Shown here: one piece after another, positions 7,974-17,060 of the stretch | How the letters are laid out: each line of letters opens with the position of its first letter | Position numbering within the stretch: position 1 is the first letter of the stretch | Assembly: GCF_001404515.1 (NCBI RefSeq) | Contig: NZ_CXWE01000001.1 | Location: 620,001 to 684,000, forward strand | DNA length: 64,000 bases | Origin: Roseibium album | GTDB taxonomy: Bacteria; Pseudomonadota; Alphaproteobacteria; Rhizobiales; Stappiaceae | Direction of reading: 5' to 3' | Translations under genes and position numbers: made by a program | The notes under the pieces: generated by a model | What the model was told of the DNA's origin: nothing | Database searches by the model: none | Seen by the model: the letters and a program-made list of their open reading frames with translations, nothing else

Positions 7974-8911
7974 CACGAGGCCTTGCGACGATAGATACGC
8001 CACGTCAAAAGGTCGCTTAGTGTTGTGCAGCAAAGATAAAACAGCACGAGCGCCAAAACGAGTCCCTGCATCAGCGGCACATCCAGCGCTTTGACCGCGT
8101 TGATCAGCGCCCAGCCCAGACCGTGATAGTTGAAGACCGTTTCGATAACGATCACATCGTAAATCAGGAACATGAAGACCACGGGAAGATAATTCAGCAC
8201 TGGGCGCAGCGCGTTTTTCAACCCATGCCGCCAGAATAACTCTCGCTCCGGAACGCCGCGTATCAAGGCGTGCAGCATAAAGGGTTGCAAACGGACATCA
8301 ATGACGGCTGTCCTGACGACGCGGCTCAGCAAACCGGAAATCGACAGGGCAATCGTCAGGACAAGCACCCAGAGACGTGCCCATCCTGATGTGCCGCTGA
8401 GTGTTGCAAGGCCGAGTTCGACCACGAAAAGTTGCACCATGACGATAGCAACGAGGAAAGACGGAATTGTAGAGATGGCGGCACTAAAGACCGTCAATAC
8501 CGTGTCCAGGTGGCTGCCTGCAAAACGCGCGCAGACATATCCGGTTGGAATCGCCAGGGCGACACCTGCGATGAAGCCCCAGAAAACGGTTCGCAAAGAA
8601 TTCTGACCGTGGTGCGCGATATCGTGCACCACGTCTCGCCCGGTCACGAGCGAGACGCCAAAATCCAGTGTCAGTGTTCCGGCCAACCAATCGGCATATT
8701 GAACCAGTATCGGGCGGTCCAGCCCATAGGACTGACTGACCACCTCCGCCAGTTGCTGATTTGGTTCAGTGCCGGAAAACCTCGCTGCCGCGATCTGCAT
8801 GGCAATGTTTTCCGGAAGGAGATGCACAGCCCAAAATGAACACGAAGCGACAAGCAACGTGATGGTCAGGATGAGCAGCGCCTTCCTCGCCAAAAGTGCG
8901 GCAAGCGTCAT
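7973..8911 (-). CDS. ABC importer permease, DppB/NikB type
   Basis: 312 residues with about six membrane helices. The N-terminal TM segment is LLILTITLLVASCSFWAVHLLP. The typical DppB block YGLDRPILVQYADWLAGTLTLDFG follows; only part of it is needed for the call. The C-terminal EAA-like loop is RGVPERELFWRHGLKNALRP. It pairs with the DppC-type permease encoded directly downstream with translational coupling. It starts 8 bases after the stop of the binding-protein gene. Confidence 0.91.
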   Translation of the reverse strand: MTLAALLARKALLILTITLLVASCSFWAVHLLPENIAMQIAAARFSGTEPNQQLAEVVSQSYGLDRPILVQYADWLAGTLTLDFGVSLVTGRDVVHDIAHHGQNSLRTVFWGFIAGVALAIPTGYVCARFAGSHLDTVLTVFSAAISTIPSFLVAIVMVQLFVVELGLATLSGTSGWARLWVLVLTIALSISGLLSRVVRTAVIDVRLQPFMLHALIRGVPERELFWRHGLKNALRPVLNYLPVVFMFLIYDVIVIETVFNYHGLGWALINAVKALDVPLMQGLVLALVLFYLCCTTLSDLLTWRIYRRKAS

Positions 8912-8919
8912 TCAGCAGA

Positions 8920-10443
8920 CTACTCCGCCCAGGTCAGACGATTAAGGCCGAAATCGCGTTCGTAAACGTCGAACGTGAAATTCGATACATTCTTCGAAAC
9001 CGCATAGACATCGTCATACCAGGTGACCGTCACCATGGGATGTTCCTCATGGATCATCGCGACCATATCGGTACGAAGCTGCGCCAGCTTTTCCGGATCA
9101 ACCGTTCTTTGATACGTCTCGACCAATGCGTCAAACTCGTCGTTGTTCCAGTTCATGGAACCCCAGAAGCCCCCGCTCTTGTAAAAGTTCTCGCTCAAGG
9201 CTCCGATTGGATCGGGAACGTACACGAAGCTGTCTGAAACAATGCCAGCCTCCAGCGTTCCATCGGTGTGCCCGTCCGATATGACGGTCCAGTCGCCTTG
9301 CTTCATCGTAACTTCAATGCCGACTTCCTTGAGCATGCTTTGGATCGCAACGCCAATGACGGGAAGCTCCGGGCGCGAGTCATATGTCCGCATTTCGATT
9401 TCAAAACGGTCGCCGTCACGGATCAATATGCCGTCGTCGCCCTTTGTGAAACCAGCACTGGCCAGCAATTCTGCGGCTTTTGCAGGATCATGGGAAAAAG
9501 GTTCGAGTGATGTATCGTGCCATGCGGGCAGGCTGGCCGGGAATAACTGCGATGCCGCCGTGTCTGGATTGCCGACAATGGAGGACGCGATACCTTTGCG
9601 GTCAATTGCGTAGCTGATGGCCTGACGCACCACGACTTCGTCCAGCGGAGCCAGGCCCCCATTGAGCTTGAGTGCCCTAACGCGCGGGATTGCTTGAATT
9701 TGCACTTGCACACTGTCCGCGCTTGCAAGCATTTTTGTCGCTGTGACCGGTAAGCTGAACGCAAACTCGACTTCACCCGCTTGGGCCATGGCTTGACGCG
9801 CCTGGGCATCGGGAACGAACAGGTACTCGACCTTGCCGATCGTCGCCTTCTTGCCCCAGTAATCATCATTCGCCGATAGCTTCAGCATTGTCGGGTCGGA
9901 AGCATCGGTAACAGAAAATGGTCCGGTTCCCGCGACGCTGTCGCCTGTCTCATCAGTCAGGTTCGCTGCGGAAACAATCCCGGTGTTCCAGTCCGCCAGA
10001 ACCGCGGGCAAGATGGAATACGGACGATCAAGCTTAACGACGACTTCGTCACCTTCGAAAGCGATGTTCGTAACTGGGGCAGTTCGCAAGGAGCTTTGCT
10101 CCTGGAATTTGGTCAGATTGGCAGCGACTGTCTCCGCGGTCAAAGGGCTGCCATCGTGGAATAAGACACCCGAGCGAATTTTGAACCGCCATTCCGTCAA
10201 CGTGTCGTTTGGGATCCAGCTTTCGGCGAGCAAACCAACAATTTCGCCGTCGGTAGTCGGCATTGTCAGCGTTTCAACAACACCTGTGCGTGATAGCGCT
10301 GTACTGGCGGAAGGGATTAGAGCACCGATCTTCCACGGTGACGCAATACGGATCGTGTCGTCGGCTGGACCTGCATGACCTGGTGCCGCTGTCAACGATA
10401 TCACTGCACCGGTCACGGCAGCGGCAAGGAAAAAGTGTTTCAT
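8920..10443 (-). CDS. Periplasmic substrate-binding protein, NikA/DppA (SBP_bac_5) family
   Basis: 507 residues. The signal peptide starts MKHFFLAAAVTGAVISL and ends near GHA/G. Family landmarks are LLAESWIPNDTLTEWRFKIR, VLFHDGSPLTAE, the hinge block PLDEVVVRQAISYAIDR, and TYDSRPELPVIGVAIQ. The last resembles nickel- and metallophore-type binding proteins (NikA/CntA-like) more than plain dipeptide binders; that is a motif-level impression. The first gene of the importer operon, it begins 404 bases after the EamA gene, so it could have its own promoter. The frame extends to 10512 without a better start. Confidence 0.9.
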   Translation of the reverse strand: MKHFFLAAAVTGAVISLTAAPGHAGPADDTIRIASPWKIGALIPSASTALSRTGVVETLTMPTTDGEIVGLLAESWIPNDTLTEWRFKIRSGVLFHDGSPLTAETVAANLTKFQEQSSLRTAPVTNIAFEGDEVVVKLDRPYSILPAVLADWNTGIVSAANLTDETGDSVAGTGPFSVTDASDPTMLKLSANDDYWGKKATIGKVEYLFVPDAQARQAMAQAGEVEFAFSLPVTATKMLASADSVQVQIQAIPRVRALKLNGGLAPLDEVVVRQAISYAIDRKGIASSIVGNPDTAASQLFPASLPAWHDTSLEPFSHDPAKAAELLASAGFTKGDDGILIRDGDRFEIEMRTYDSRPELPVIGVAIQSMLKEVGIEVTMKQGDWTVISDGHTDGTLEAGIVSDSFVYVPDPIGALSENFYKSGGFWGSMNWNNDEFDALVETYQRTVDPEKLAQLRTDMVAMIHEEHPMVTVTWYDDVYAVSKNVSNFTFDVYERDFGLNRLTWAE

Positions 10444-10847
10444 CGAATGGGTTTCCTCAGTCTTGCAAAGATAAAAGTCAACGCAATGGACGCCCTGGAT
10501 AGACGTCGCCAATTTTCAGGAAACGCTCTACGGGAGTTGTAACCGCGCGATTGTCTTGGTTTTTTGGGAAGGCTGGCTGGACCTGTCGAGATCACTGCTT
10601 GCATGCGTAAATTAGCCGATGGCTTCGGTAATGTAAATGGAGCGGTGTACTGCTGTTGGTTGATCAGAGATGGAATTCCAGGACGCCCATGCGCATGAAT
10701 AACCAAGTTGCCAAAATCGGTTGTTGTTGGTGATCGGCAGGCACGCCCAAACTGCTTCAAGTGATGGTGTTGCCGGTGGAACCGGTTTGTTCACGCCAGT
10801 ACGTTTCAGGTAGAACAACGTCTTTCACATCCGCAAGATCGCATTGA
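10444..10847. other. Gap between exporter and importer genes, possibly with decayed coding DNA
   Basis: 404 bases without a convincing gene. On the minus strand, short pieces in different frames look protein-like (DVVLPETYW; AVWACLPITNNN) but match no family I recognise and are interrupted by stops. It may contain a promoter for the binding-protein gene. The similarity to coding DNA is weak. Confidence 0.35.
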
Positions 10848-11864
10848 TCAATGCCGATTGGTTTCGGTTGCTTCTGGTGCTGTTTCGCGATGCGGGTGTC
10901 TGACCGTTTCCTTGCGCGAGCGTGCAATGAGCACGCTCAGGGAACCAAACGTCATGACGCTGCCCCAGAAGACTGTCATTTGCGTTGAATGACTTGGAGC
11001 GAGCCATCCGAAAGAGACGGCGAGCGTCTCCATTGCAAAGGTCAAAAAAGGCAGCCCGGCCATTGCGGCAATGTATTTTTCTGTCCGAACATGGTGGATC
11101 GCTTTCAGCGCCAGAAACAGTGATGGCCCCCGCAACACGACGCCAACCAAGGTCGCTGAAATCCACAAGGCTGGATTGAACACCTCCGAAGGATCTGTCA
11201 TCCGGGTAAGTGTTTCGGGAATTCCAGACCGAAGGTCAGGCAACCACTGTGCGACGAAGCCAAAACCTGTTGCCAGGATCAGCATGACAAAGGCACTCGC
11301 AAGAAGCATGATGCCGGTAAGGCGGGCGCGTTGGCGCGTATCACTGGTTTGGTTCAGCGGATGAAATTCTGCGATTAGCGTCGATGCGACGACGCAAAGC
11401 TCTGACAAGATCATCAGAACAATCGCCGGATTTCGCCAGCCGTCATCCAGGCTTCCGGCAAGAAACACGAACCCGAAAAGGACAGCGCAGTGGCCGGGCA
11501 ACTCGATCCGGGATGGTTGACGAGACAAGATCAGCCAAAGCACAGCCAGGCTGATTGGAACTGACACGATGCCCAGGAACGCTGCATTATACGTCGATGT
11601 ATAGGTCAGTGCAGCGGTGAAGAAGGCGGCGGTGGCCACCCGCAGTCCACCGTAAAGCCAGGTAAACGGGTCACTCAACGCATCGGCAAAGCCTTTGCCG
11701 CGACCTGCAATGGCAATCAGGAAAATGCCGCCGGCCATCATCTGAATGAGTGTGAACAACCAGGGGTCGACAGGCCATGCGAATAGGATAACGCGGCAGG
11801 TCACAAGCAGCAGTGCCCAGCTGGCAAGCGAGGCACCAAGGACCAGAATAGACGCGAAACTCAT
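10848..11864 (-). CDS. EamA/DMT-family membrane transporter (probable exporter)
   Basis: 338 residues with about ten predicted membrane helices in two repeats, typical of the drug/metabolite transporter superfamily. Helices include ILVLGASLASWALLLVTC, AAFFTAALTYTS and IVLMILSELCVVASTLIA. The C-terminus is basic (RSRKETVRHPHRE). EamA proteins commonly export amino acids or small metabolites. It lies 11 bases after the HAD gene as the fourth member of the biosynthesis-like operon. That position parallels the CntI-type exporter in opine metallophore loci, so export of the pathway product is a reasonable inference. Confidence 0.87.
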   Translation of the reverse strand: MSFASILVLGASLASWALLLVTCRVILFAWPVDPWLFTLIQMMAGGIFLIAIAGRGKGFADALSDPFTWLYGGLRVATAAFFTAALTYTSTYNAAFLGIVSVPISLAVLWLILSRQPSRIELPGHCAVLFGFVFLAGSLDDGWRNPAIVLMILSELCVVASTLIAEFHPLNQTSDTRQRARLTGIMLLASAFVMLILATGFGFVAQWLPDLRSGIPETLTRMTDPSEVFNPALWISATLVGVVLRGPSLFLALKAIHHVRTEKYIAAMAGLPFLTFAMETLAVSFGWLAPSHSTQMTVFWGSVMTFGSLSVLIARSRKETVRHPHRETAPEATETNRH

Positions 11865-11875
11865 GATCCGGACAT

Positions 11876-12766
11876 CTACCAGTCGAGTGCTGTTGCGACA
11901 TAGTTGGGGACCGGGGGTGATTCGGCGTATTTTCGTTCGACCAACCCTTCTGTTTCCTGCAATCCGTGGATGCCTGTCTTCACCAAAACAGAATTGAGAC
12001 CCTGTCGATTGGCGCCCGCAATATCGGTTTCCAACCCATCACCGATCGCGAGGATGCGGGCGCGCGTCAATGATGGCCGCAACTGTTGGAGCTTGTTGAT
12101 GCATGCGTGGTAGATTGCAGGTTCTGGTTTGCCAAACTGAAGGACGCGCCCGCCAAGATATTGATAACGCTCCGCGAGCGCTCCGGCGCATGGCACAGTC
12201 TTCGCGCCGATCCTTACGATACGATCAGGATTGGCACAGATGAAAGGCAAATCCCTCTTGAGCCACTCGACCAGGAGGCGGTCGTGCGCCTCAACCGAGT
12301 TTAATGTCTCCAGCATGCCGGTGCACACGATGGCAGTCGCCTCTGTGAGACTACGGCACTCTTGCACACCGGATTGAGCCAGAATTGTCCGGTCACGGTC
12401 TGGACCAATATAGAGTACCCCGCCGTCGCCGGTTTGTCCTTCTGCCCTCCATCGCCCGGACTTCAAGGCGAGATGGCATGCCTCACCCGCGGTAAGGAGC
12501 ACATCATAACAGTCAACATCAATTCCGAGACCTGTAAGGTGGCGTGCAAGTGCATGAGATCGTCTTGCGGTGTTTGACAGCAGTGCGACCGGGCCTATCG
12601 CTCGTAGATTCCTGAGCGCATCAACAGCTGCGGGAAAGGCTGAAACCCCGTCACAAACAACGCCCCAGACGTCTACGATAAAGGCGTCAAAATGTGGAGC
12701 GATCAAATCGACGCCAGCGTGCACAGAGCCAGCGGCAGCAGAGTTCGAAACAGAAAACTTGTTCAT
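11876..12766 (-). CDS. HAD superfamily hydrolase, subclass IIA (NagD-like; TIGR01459 type)
   Basis: 296 residues. Motif I is FIVDVWGVVCDG with nucleophile Asp32. The usual second Asp is replaced by Trp34, a feature of the DxWGV group whose activity is poorly known. Motif II is VALLSNTARRS and motif IV is AIGDGLETDIAGANRQG near the C-terminus. A phosphatase role is likely by family but not certain because of the changed acid/base residue. The start ATG overlaps the aminotransferase stop by four bases (ATGA), and GAAGGTG precedes it as a ribosome site. Confidence 0.86.
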   Translation of the reverse strand: MNKFSVSNSAAAGSVHAGVDLIAPHFDAFIVDVWGVVCDGVSAFPAAVDALRNLRAIGPVALLSNTARRSHALARHLTGLGIDVDCYDVLLTAGEACHLALKSGRWRAEGQTGDGGVLYIGPDRDRTILAQSGVQECRSLTEATAIVCTGMLETLNSVEAHDRLLVEWLKRDLPFICANPDRIVRIGAKTVPCAGALAERYQYLGGRVLQFGKPEPAIYHACINKLQQLRPSLTRARILAIGDGLETDIAGANRQGLNSVLVKTGIHGLQETEGLVERKYAESPPVPNYVATALDW

Positions 12767-14292
12767 GTGCCACCTTCATGCACGGTGGCCTGATCGTGGT
12801 TTTTTTCCTTTGGACCGACGACCTTTAAGATTGCGGGCAGCATCCGCTCAATCATTGCCTCTTGGATCATTGTTCTGCCGTGTAGGAACATCTGGTTGAC
12901 TGGAGCCTCCGGCGCGTTGTTTCCGTTCGAGAAAGATGTGGCTGCAATCGGAAGGGCGCTCTCCTTGCGAAGATGGCTGCGAACCCCATCCACAACGGCA
13001 CGGCACTCTGTTTCAGAGGAATAGAAATAGGTTTCCGACAATCCTACCGAGGCGAAACAGATCCTTATCTCGCATCCGTCGAGTCCGCTCGAGAAGGCGG
13101 GTGAAACAGCGACCCGTGCCTCGCTCAAAAAGAACCGTGTGACGTCGACATTGTTGCGGATCTTGCCTCCCGACCAATGACACCCCTTGAGCGCATCGCA
13201 AGACAGAAGCAGGGAGTGACCGGCTCGTGGGCGATGGACGAGCCTAAATCCCGGGAAGTTAGGTGCGTGTCGGTGGAGTTCAGTGTTCCAATGTGCAATG
13301 CAGTCCTGAATCAACTTCACTCTGCGTAGACATTCCTTTGCGTTTTCATTGAGGAATTTGCGATCATCATCCAGCGCCGCCAGGGCCATTATTTTGTTCA
13401 ATCGCGGTACCGAGATGATCGTGCTGACAGAATACCGCCGCATCTCCTCGATCAGTTGCCTGGGGCCGCAAGCCCAGCCAATTCTTATATTTGCAAGGTT
13501 GTGTGATTTGGAAACACCGCCCAAAGTTACAACGCGATCAGTCATGCCGTCTTGTGCCGCCAAATACGCGGCGGGTGGAGAACCAGGGAACTCTGTGGAG
13601 GCAAAAACGTGATCCGCCAATACGATGAGGTCGTTGTCCGCAATGAACCGGGCCAACTCAGATAACTCTGCTGATGAGTAAAGGCCTCCAGTCTGCGTCG
13701 GATTGAACAAGAACAACCCCCGGGGCTTACGTTGGCGGCCTGTCGCCACGTTTTGCTCAAACCAGGCTTCAAGGGCTGGAACTGTCAGCTTGTAGGCTTC
13801 ATGAGGCGACGTCGGTACGCAGACCAGTTCGGCCCCAAAACACGCGCACCAATCCGGCAACGAATGATAGTAGGTCGGCGCTGCCAGGAACAGGTCACCT
13901 TGTTCTGCCGCACAATGCAGGAAAGCACCGAACAGTCGTGTTGTGCCGCATTCGATGCAAATATTGTCTGCGCTCTCCGCCGGAATGCCTGCTTGTCTGA
14001 AATTCTGCGAAACGCGGTCTTCCAGGGCCTCGAACCGCTGAAGAAACAGATAGTCGTCAAAAGCACACAATGCCGGGTCGAGCAGTGCCTCAACACCGGC
14101 ACGCAGCGCTCCTGGAGGCGGGCGGCGTGTCCCGTCCCCATGGGCAAGCGAGATCACTCCCGCGTCAAACATCCCCGGATGAATCTTCCGGCCTTGCTCG
14201 TCTGTCCCGGCCAAGGCCAGGCGACAGTCTTTTAGTCGGTCCAATGGAGTGCTTTCGCACTCTTGTCGCGGCGAAACCATCCATTGCCCCAT
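12763..14292 (-). CDS. PLP-dependent class I/II aminotransferase
   Basis: 509 residues, longer than the usual 400. Fold-type I landmarks are ECGTTRLFGAF (PLP phosphate site), APTYYHSLPDW, LFLFNPTQTGG, VLADHVFAST with the PLP Asp, and LGGVSKSHNLANIRIGW with the Schiff-base Lys and a following Arg. The last 80 residues (after roughly 430) form an unassigned extension ending KEKNHDQATVHEGGT. The gene starts 3 bases after the dehydrogenase stop and overlaps the HAD gene. It would transfer an amino group onto or from a pathway intermediate; the substrate is unknown. ATG 14280 is an alternative start. Confidence 0.86.
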   Translation of the reverse strand: MGQWMVSPRQECESTPLDRLKDCRLALAGTDEQGRKIHPGMFDAGVISLAHGDGTRRPPPGALRAGVEALLDPALCAFDDYLFLQRFEALEDRVSQNFRQAGIPAESADNICIECGTTRLFGAFLHCAAEQGDLFLAAPTYYHSLPDWCACFGAELVCVPTSPHEAYKLTVPALEAWFEQNVATGRQRKPRGLFLFNPTQTGGLYSSAELSELARFIADNDLIVLADHVFASTEFPGSPPAAYLAAQDGMTDRVVTLGGVSKSHNLANIRIGWACGPRQLIEEMRRYSVSTIISVPRLNKIMALAALDDDRKFLNENAKECLRRVKLIQDCIAHWNTELHRHAPNFPGFRLVHRPRAGHSLLLSCDALKGCHWSGGKIRNNVDVTRFFLSEARVAVSPAFSSGLDGCEIRICFASVGLSETYFYSSETECRAVVDGVRSHLRKESALPIAATSFSNGNNAPEAPVNQMFLHGRTMIQEAMIERMLPAILKVVGPKEKNHDQATVHEGGT

Positions 14293-14295
14293 AAC

Positions 14296-15432
14296 TCAGT
14301 GCACCAAACCGTTTCGCTCAAGGAAGTGCTGATATCGTCCGCTCAGGTCCTTGGCGACTTCGTGAACATCAGCAAGCCGTAGTTCGTCACACTGATGGCC
14401 GAAAAGGTCGTACATGGCAGCCATCTGCTCCTCGGCGAACCTGACGTTGCCGTGCTTGTCGATACTCTCTATGCCGTCATGGATCTGGCCGGTTTCATTG
14501 ACGCTTACCGCTTCGTCCAGCGAAATGTTCTGCGGCAAGGATATCTCGCACTCCGCTTTGCTGATCCAAACAGGATAGCCACCAGGTAGTCCGTTGGGAC
14601 CGGGTGCGTGAACAAGCGTCCTCGTGCGACCTTGCAGGGCCTCAAGCACCGCAACCGCCGAAGACGCTGTCACAGGTTGTCCTTCGACACCGCCGGTTCT
14701 GCGATGGCGCTCGGTTAGCGACCTGAAAACCGCATTTTGATCTAAGCTGCCGGTGACGTCCGTGCCGTTGACTGAAGCGTGAAAAAAGACCGGTGCTCCA
14801 TCAGGGTGACCAAGGCGTGACAAGCGATAGCTGACATAGTGATGCCCGCAAATGCGCACATCCACATCCTGCACTCTGGCATTGAGCTGTTCTGCGACCG
14901 CCAGGCGCAGGGCAGGGACGACATTCGCGATATTGCCGATACCAACGGTGGGTCCGAGCCCATTACGTGCCAATACAGGATTGACTGCATCCGGGAACGC
15001 TGCATTCACGACAATTGCATCGTTCTCGCATTGCCGGAGGGCCTCCATCAGGGAAAGAGTGGGGGACAGGTGCATTGGAAGCCAGGGGCCGAAGCGCGTT
15101 TCGGCAACCTTGCTCCTTACTTCGTCCGGCAAAGTGGTGACCACCCACCACGACTGCATTGAAGCGGTGTTGAATATGACGGCGGGGGATACCTTGGATA
15201 TCGAAGCTGCCGTTTGATGGATGTTGTCAAGGTCCAGATGTATAGCTTCGATGTCTACATCGTAGCCAATGTTCAACGCATGTTGTTGCAGTGTATTTGC
15301 TTTTCGGCTCGCCCGTTCTATGTCGCGAGATCCTATGACGATCTTTTTGTATCGTGTGCCATGACTTAGGATGTAAAGAACATGACCAGCAAGAACACCA
15401 TTGCCGACGATCAAAAGTGTTTCTTCGCGCAT
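14296..15432 (-). CDS. NAD(P)-dependent Rossmann-fold dehydrogenase, saccharopine-dehydrogenase-like
   Basis: 378 residues from ATG 15432; GTG 15465 would add 11. The N-terminal dinucleotide site is LLIVGNGVLAGHVLYIL (GxGxxxG), followed by IVIGSRDIERA as the second strand with a Ser-Arg pair. A middle block VVNAAFPDAVNPVLARNGLG and a small-molecule domain follow. The shape resembles saccharopine-dehydrogenase or opine-type reductases, but I cannot place it in a named family. It is the first gene of the operon, reading from an AT-rich upstream region. It could reduce a keto acid or imine made with the neighbouring aminotransferase; this is inference. Confidence 0.68.
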   Translation of the reverse strand: MREETLLIVGNGVLAGHVLYILSHGTRYKKIVIGSRDIERASRKANTLQQHALNIGYDVDIEAIHLDLDNIHQTAASISKVSPAVIFNTASMQSWWVVTTLPDEVRSKVAETRFGPWLPMHLSPTLSLMEALRQCENDAIVVNAAFPDAVNPVLARNGLGPTVGIGNIANVVPALRLAVAEQLNARVQDVDVRICGHHYVSYRLSRLGHPDGAPVFFHASVNGTDVTGSLDQNAVFRSLTERHRRTGGVEGQPVTASSAVAVLEALQGRTRTLVHAPGPNGLPGGYPVWISKAECEISLPQNISLDEAVSVNETGQIHDGIESIDKHGNVRFAEEQMAAMYDLFGHQCDELRLADVHEVAKDLSGRYQHFLERNGLVH

Positions 15433-16190
15433 CCGAGCTTCGCTTTCGATTTGGGGAATATACACGCATAGGTAATTAATTGTTGAGTAATAAAGTCATA
15501 TTTTTGATGATGGTCAAGAGAATTTTCTCTCGTCAAAGGCGAAATTTATAAACTATTGATTCAATTCAGTTTAATTAAAGAAATAGGTCATTTTTAGCGT
15601 TTTGATCGTAAGTTTCACAGTTTTATCAATTTTTACGTGTGCAAAATGTTGCACCGAGATTTGCAGATACGACATCTGTGATCGAGGTGTTGCTAAATAA
15701 GCTCTACTTAAGGTTTAGCTCGGTATTTCGGAGGGATGGCGTTGGTCATGAAAAGGGTTTTTTGGCATCAGGATGCAAACTTTCTTCGACGAGGATGCTC
15801 CTGTGACCGCGACTGGTCCGCACCCTGACAGAGCGCGAGCGACTACCTGCTAAAAGAAGGTTGAGCTCAATCAGACTGAGTGACTGCAGAATGCTCAGTG
15901 GAGCTGGTCCTGCAATGAGCGTGAAACTCTACTCGGAAAACCCACAACGGCAGATTTCTTCAGATCCAAGAAATTCACCCTGATCCCAACGGACGTCGGC
16001 TTTCGGGGGTCATGTTCTGACGCATGGAATATCGGAGTTGGTGACGCGAAGCCGCCGCTTGTTCCAATTGCAGAAATGGTCAGATTTGAGCTCAGTGTGA
16101 CCGATGCTGCCGGTTGAATGAACTTCCTGGCAAGACCGTGATCAGGCCTTGCCAGGCATATTACGTTTGCTCGATTATTGAATGCCGACT
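15433..16190. other. AT-rich intergenic region upstream of the putative biosynthesis operon
   Basis: About 760 bases without a convincing gene. From roughly 15466 to 15730 the composition is strikingly AT-rich against GC-rich surroundings. It holds an inverted repeat AGAGAA-TT-TTCTCT at 15517-15530, a candidate operator for the operon that starts at 15432. The rest (15731-16190) is more GC-rich. A 99-codon minus-strand frame there was judged not to be a gene. Confidence 0.5.
15517..15530. promoter_or_regulatory. Candidate operator of the dehydrogenase-led operon
   Basis: Two 6-base arms, AGAGAA and TTCTCT, with a 2-base spacer lie 85 bases upstream of the ATG. No known Fur, Zur or NikR consensus was recognised. 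The binding protein is unknown. Confidence 0.3.
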
Positions 16191-17060
16191 TCAAAAGCAG
16201 GTTTTCAACCAGTCACAGAAGGCTGTGGAGACCTGGGAGCCTGCCGAACGGATTTTGCGTTGCAGGAAGTAGTGGGCCTGACCTGTATCAACCGGGTCAC
16301 CGACAATTCTAATCTGGCGACCGGCCGCGATGGCCTGCTGCGCGAAACGGTCGATCATGATGGTGCAGCCGTTCTCGGCGGCCACTAGTTCGCAGGCGGC
16401 AACCGAGGTATCGACGACGAGGCGTGAGGATATGTCTGCATACGGAAGGCCATGGGACGACAGATAACGCGCCCAATGGTCGTCGAATCCCAGCACGTGG
16501 ATGGTGTTGCAGGTCATGAGATCCTTGGGCATTTCGATCTTTTTTGCAGTGTGAAGACCGCAAACCGGTACGATGTATTCATCTGACAGCTTGACCATGC
16601 GCGTGTCGGATTGGGATTGCGCGGCCAGCAGGATGTCGACGTCCACCGGATGCCCTTCTCGGTCGTTCTGCCAAAGCGATGTGACGAGTTTTATCCCGAT
16701 GCTCGGATTAGCTTTCTGAAAGGACGCAAGTTGCGGAGACAGCCAGATGATCATGGCCGCAGACGCCCGCACGACTATCGTTGTTTCTTGTGCTGGCCCA
16801 AACAGCCCGTTTGTGGAAAATGCGATGTGCTCCAACGAGTCCCGAACCGAAACCAAATAGGCTCGACCGATTTCCGTCAGTTGCAGGCTTTTGGCCTTAC
16901 GAATGAACAGGTTCTGCCCAAGCTGACCTTCCAATGCCTTGATGTGCTGGCTGACAGCCGTTTGTGTCAACCCCAGCTCTCGACTGGCGGCGGTAAAGCT
17001 CAGGTGACGTGCGGCGGCTTCAAAGGTCCGCAGCCAATTCAGATTGAGATTGCCCTTCAT
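16191..17060 (-). CDS. LysR-family transcriptional regulator (GcvA-like)
   Basis: 289 residues. The N-terminal winged helix-turn-helix reads NWLRTFEAAARHLSFTAASR, followed by the recognition region LTQTAVSQHIKALE. The C-terminal periplasmic-binding-like effector domain spans residues 90-289. It is transcribed divergently from the Fe(II)/2OG oxygenase gene across a 119-base gap, the classic arrangement for control of that operon. The effector is unknown. Confidence 0.93.
   Translation of the reverse strand: MKGNLNLNWLRTFEAAARHLSFTAASRELGLTQTAVSQHIKALEGQLGQNLFIRKAKSLQLTEIGRAYLVSVRDSLEHIAFSTNGLFGPAQETTIVVRASAAMIIWLSPQLASFQKANPSIGIKLVTSLWQNDREGHPVDVDILLAAQSQSDTRMVKLSDEYIVPVCGLHTAKKIEMPKDLMTCNTIHVLGFDDHWARYLSSHGLPYADISSRLVVDTSVAACELVAAENGCTIMIDRFAQQAIAAGRQIRIVGDPVDTGQAHYFLQRKIRSAGSQVSTAFCDWLKTCF

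Noticed and set aside
15895-16194. 99-codon minus-strand frame downstream of the LysR gene
   Set aside because: No ribosome site, no family resemblance and it overlaps the LysR stop.
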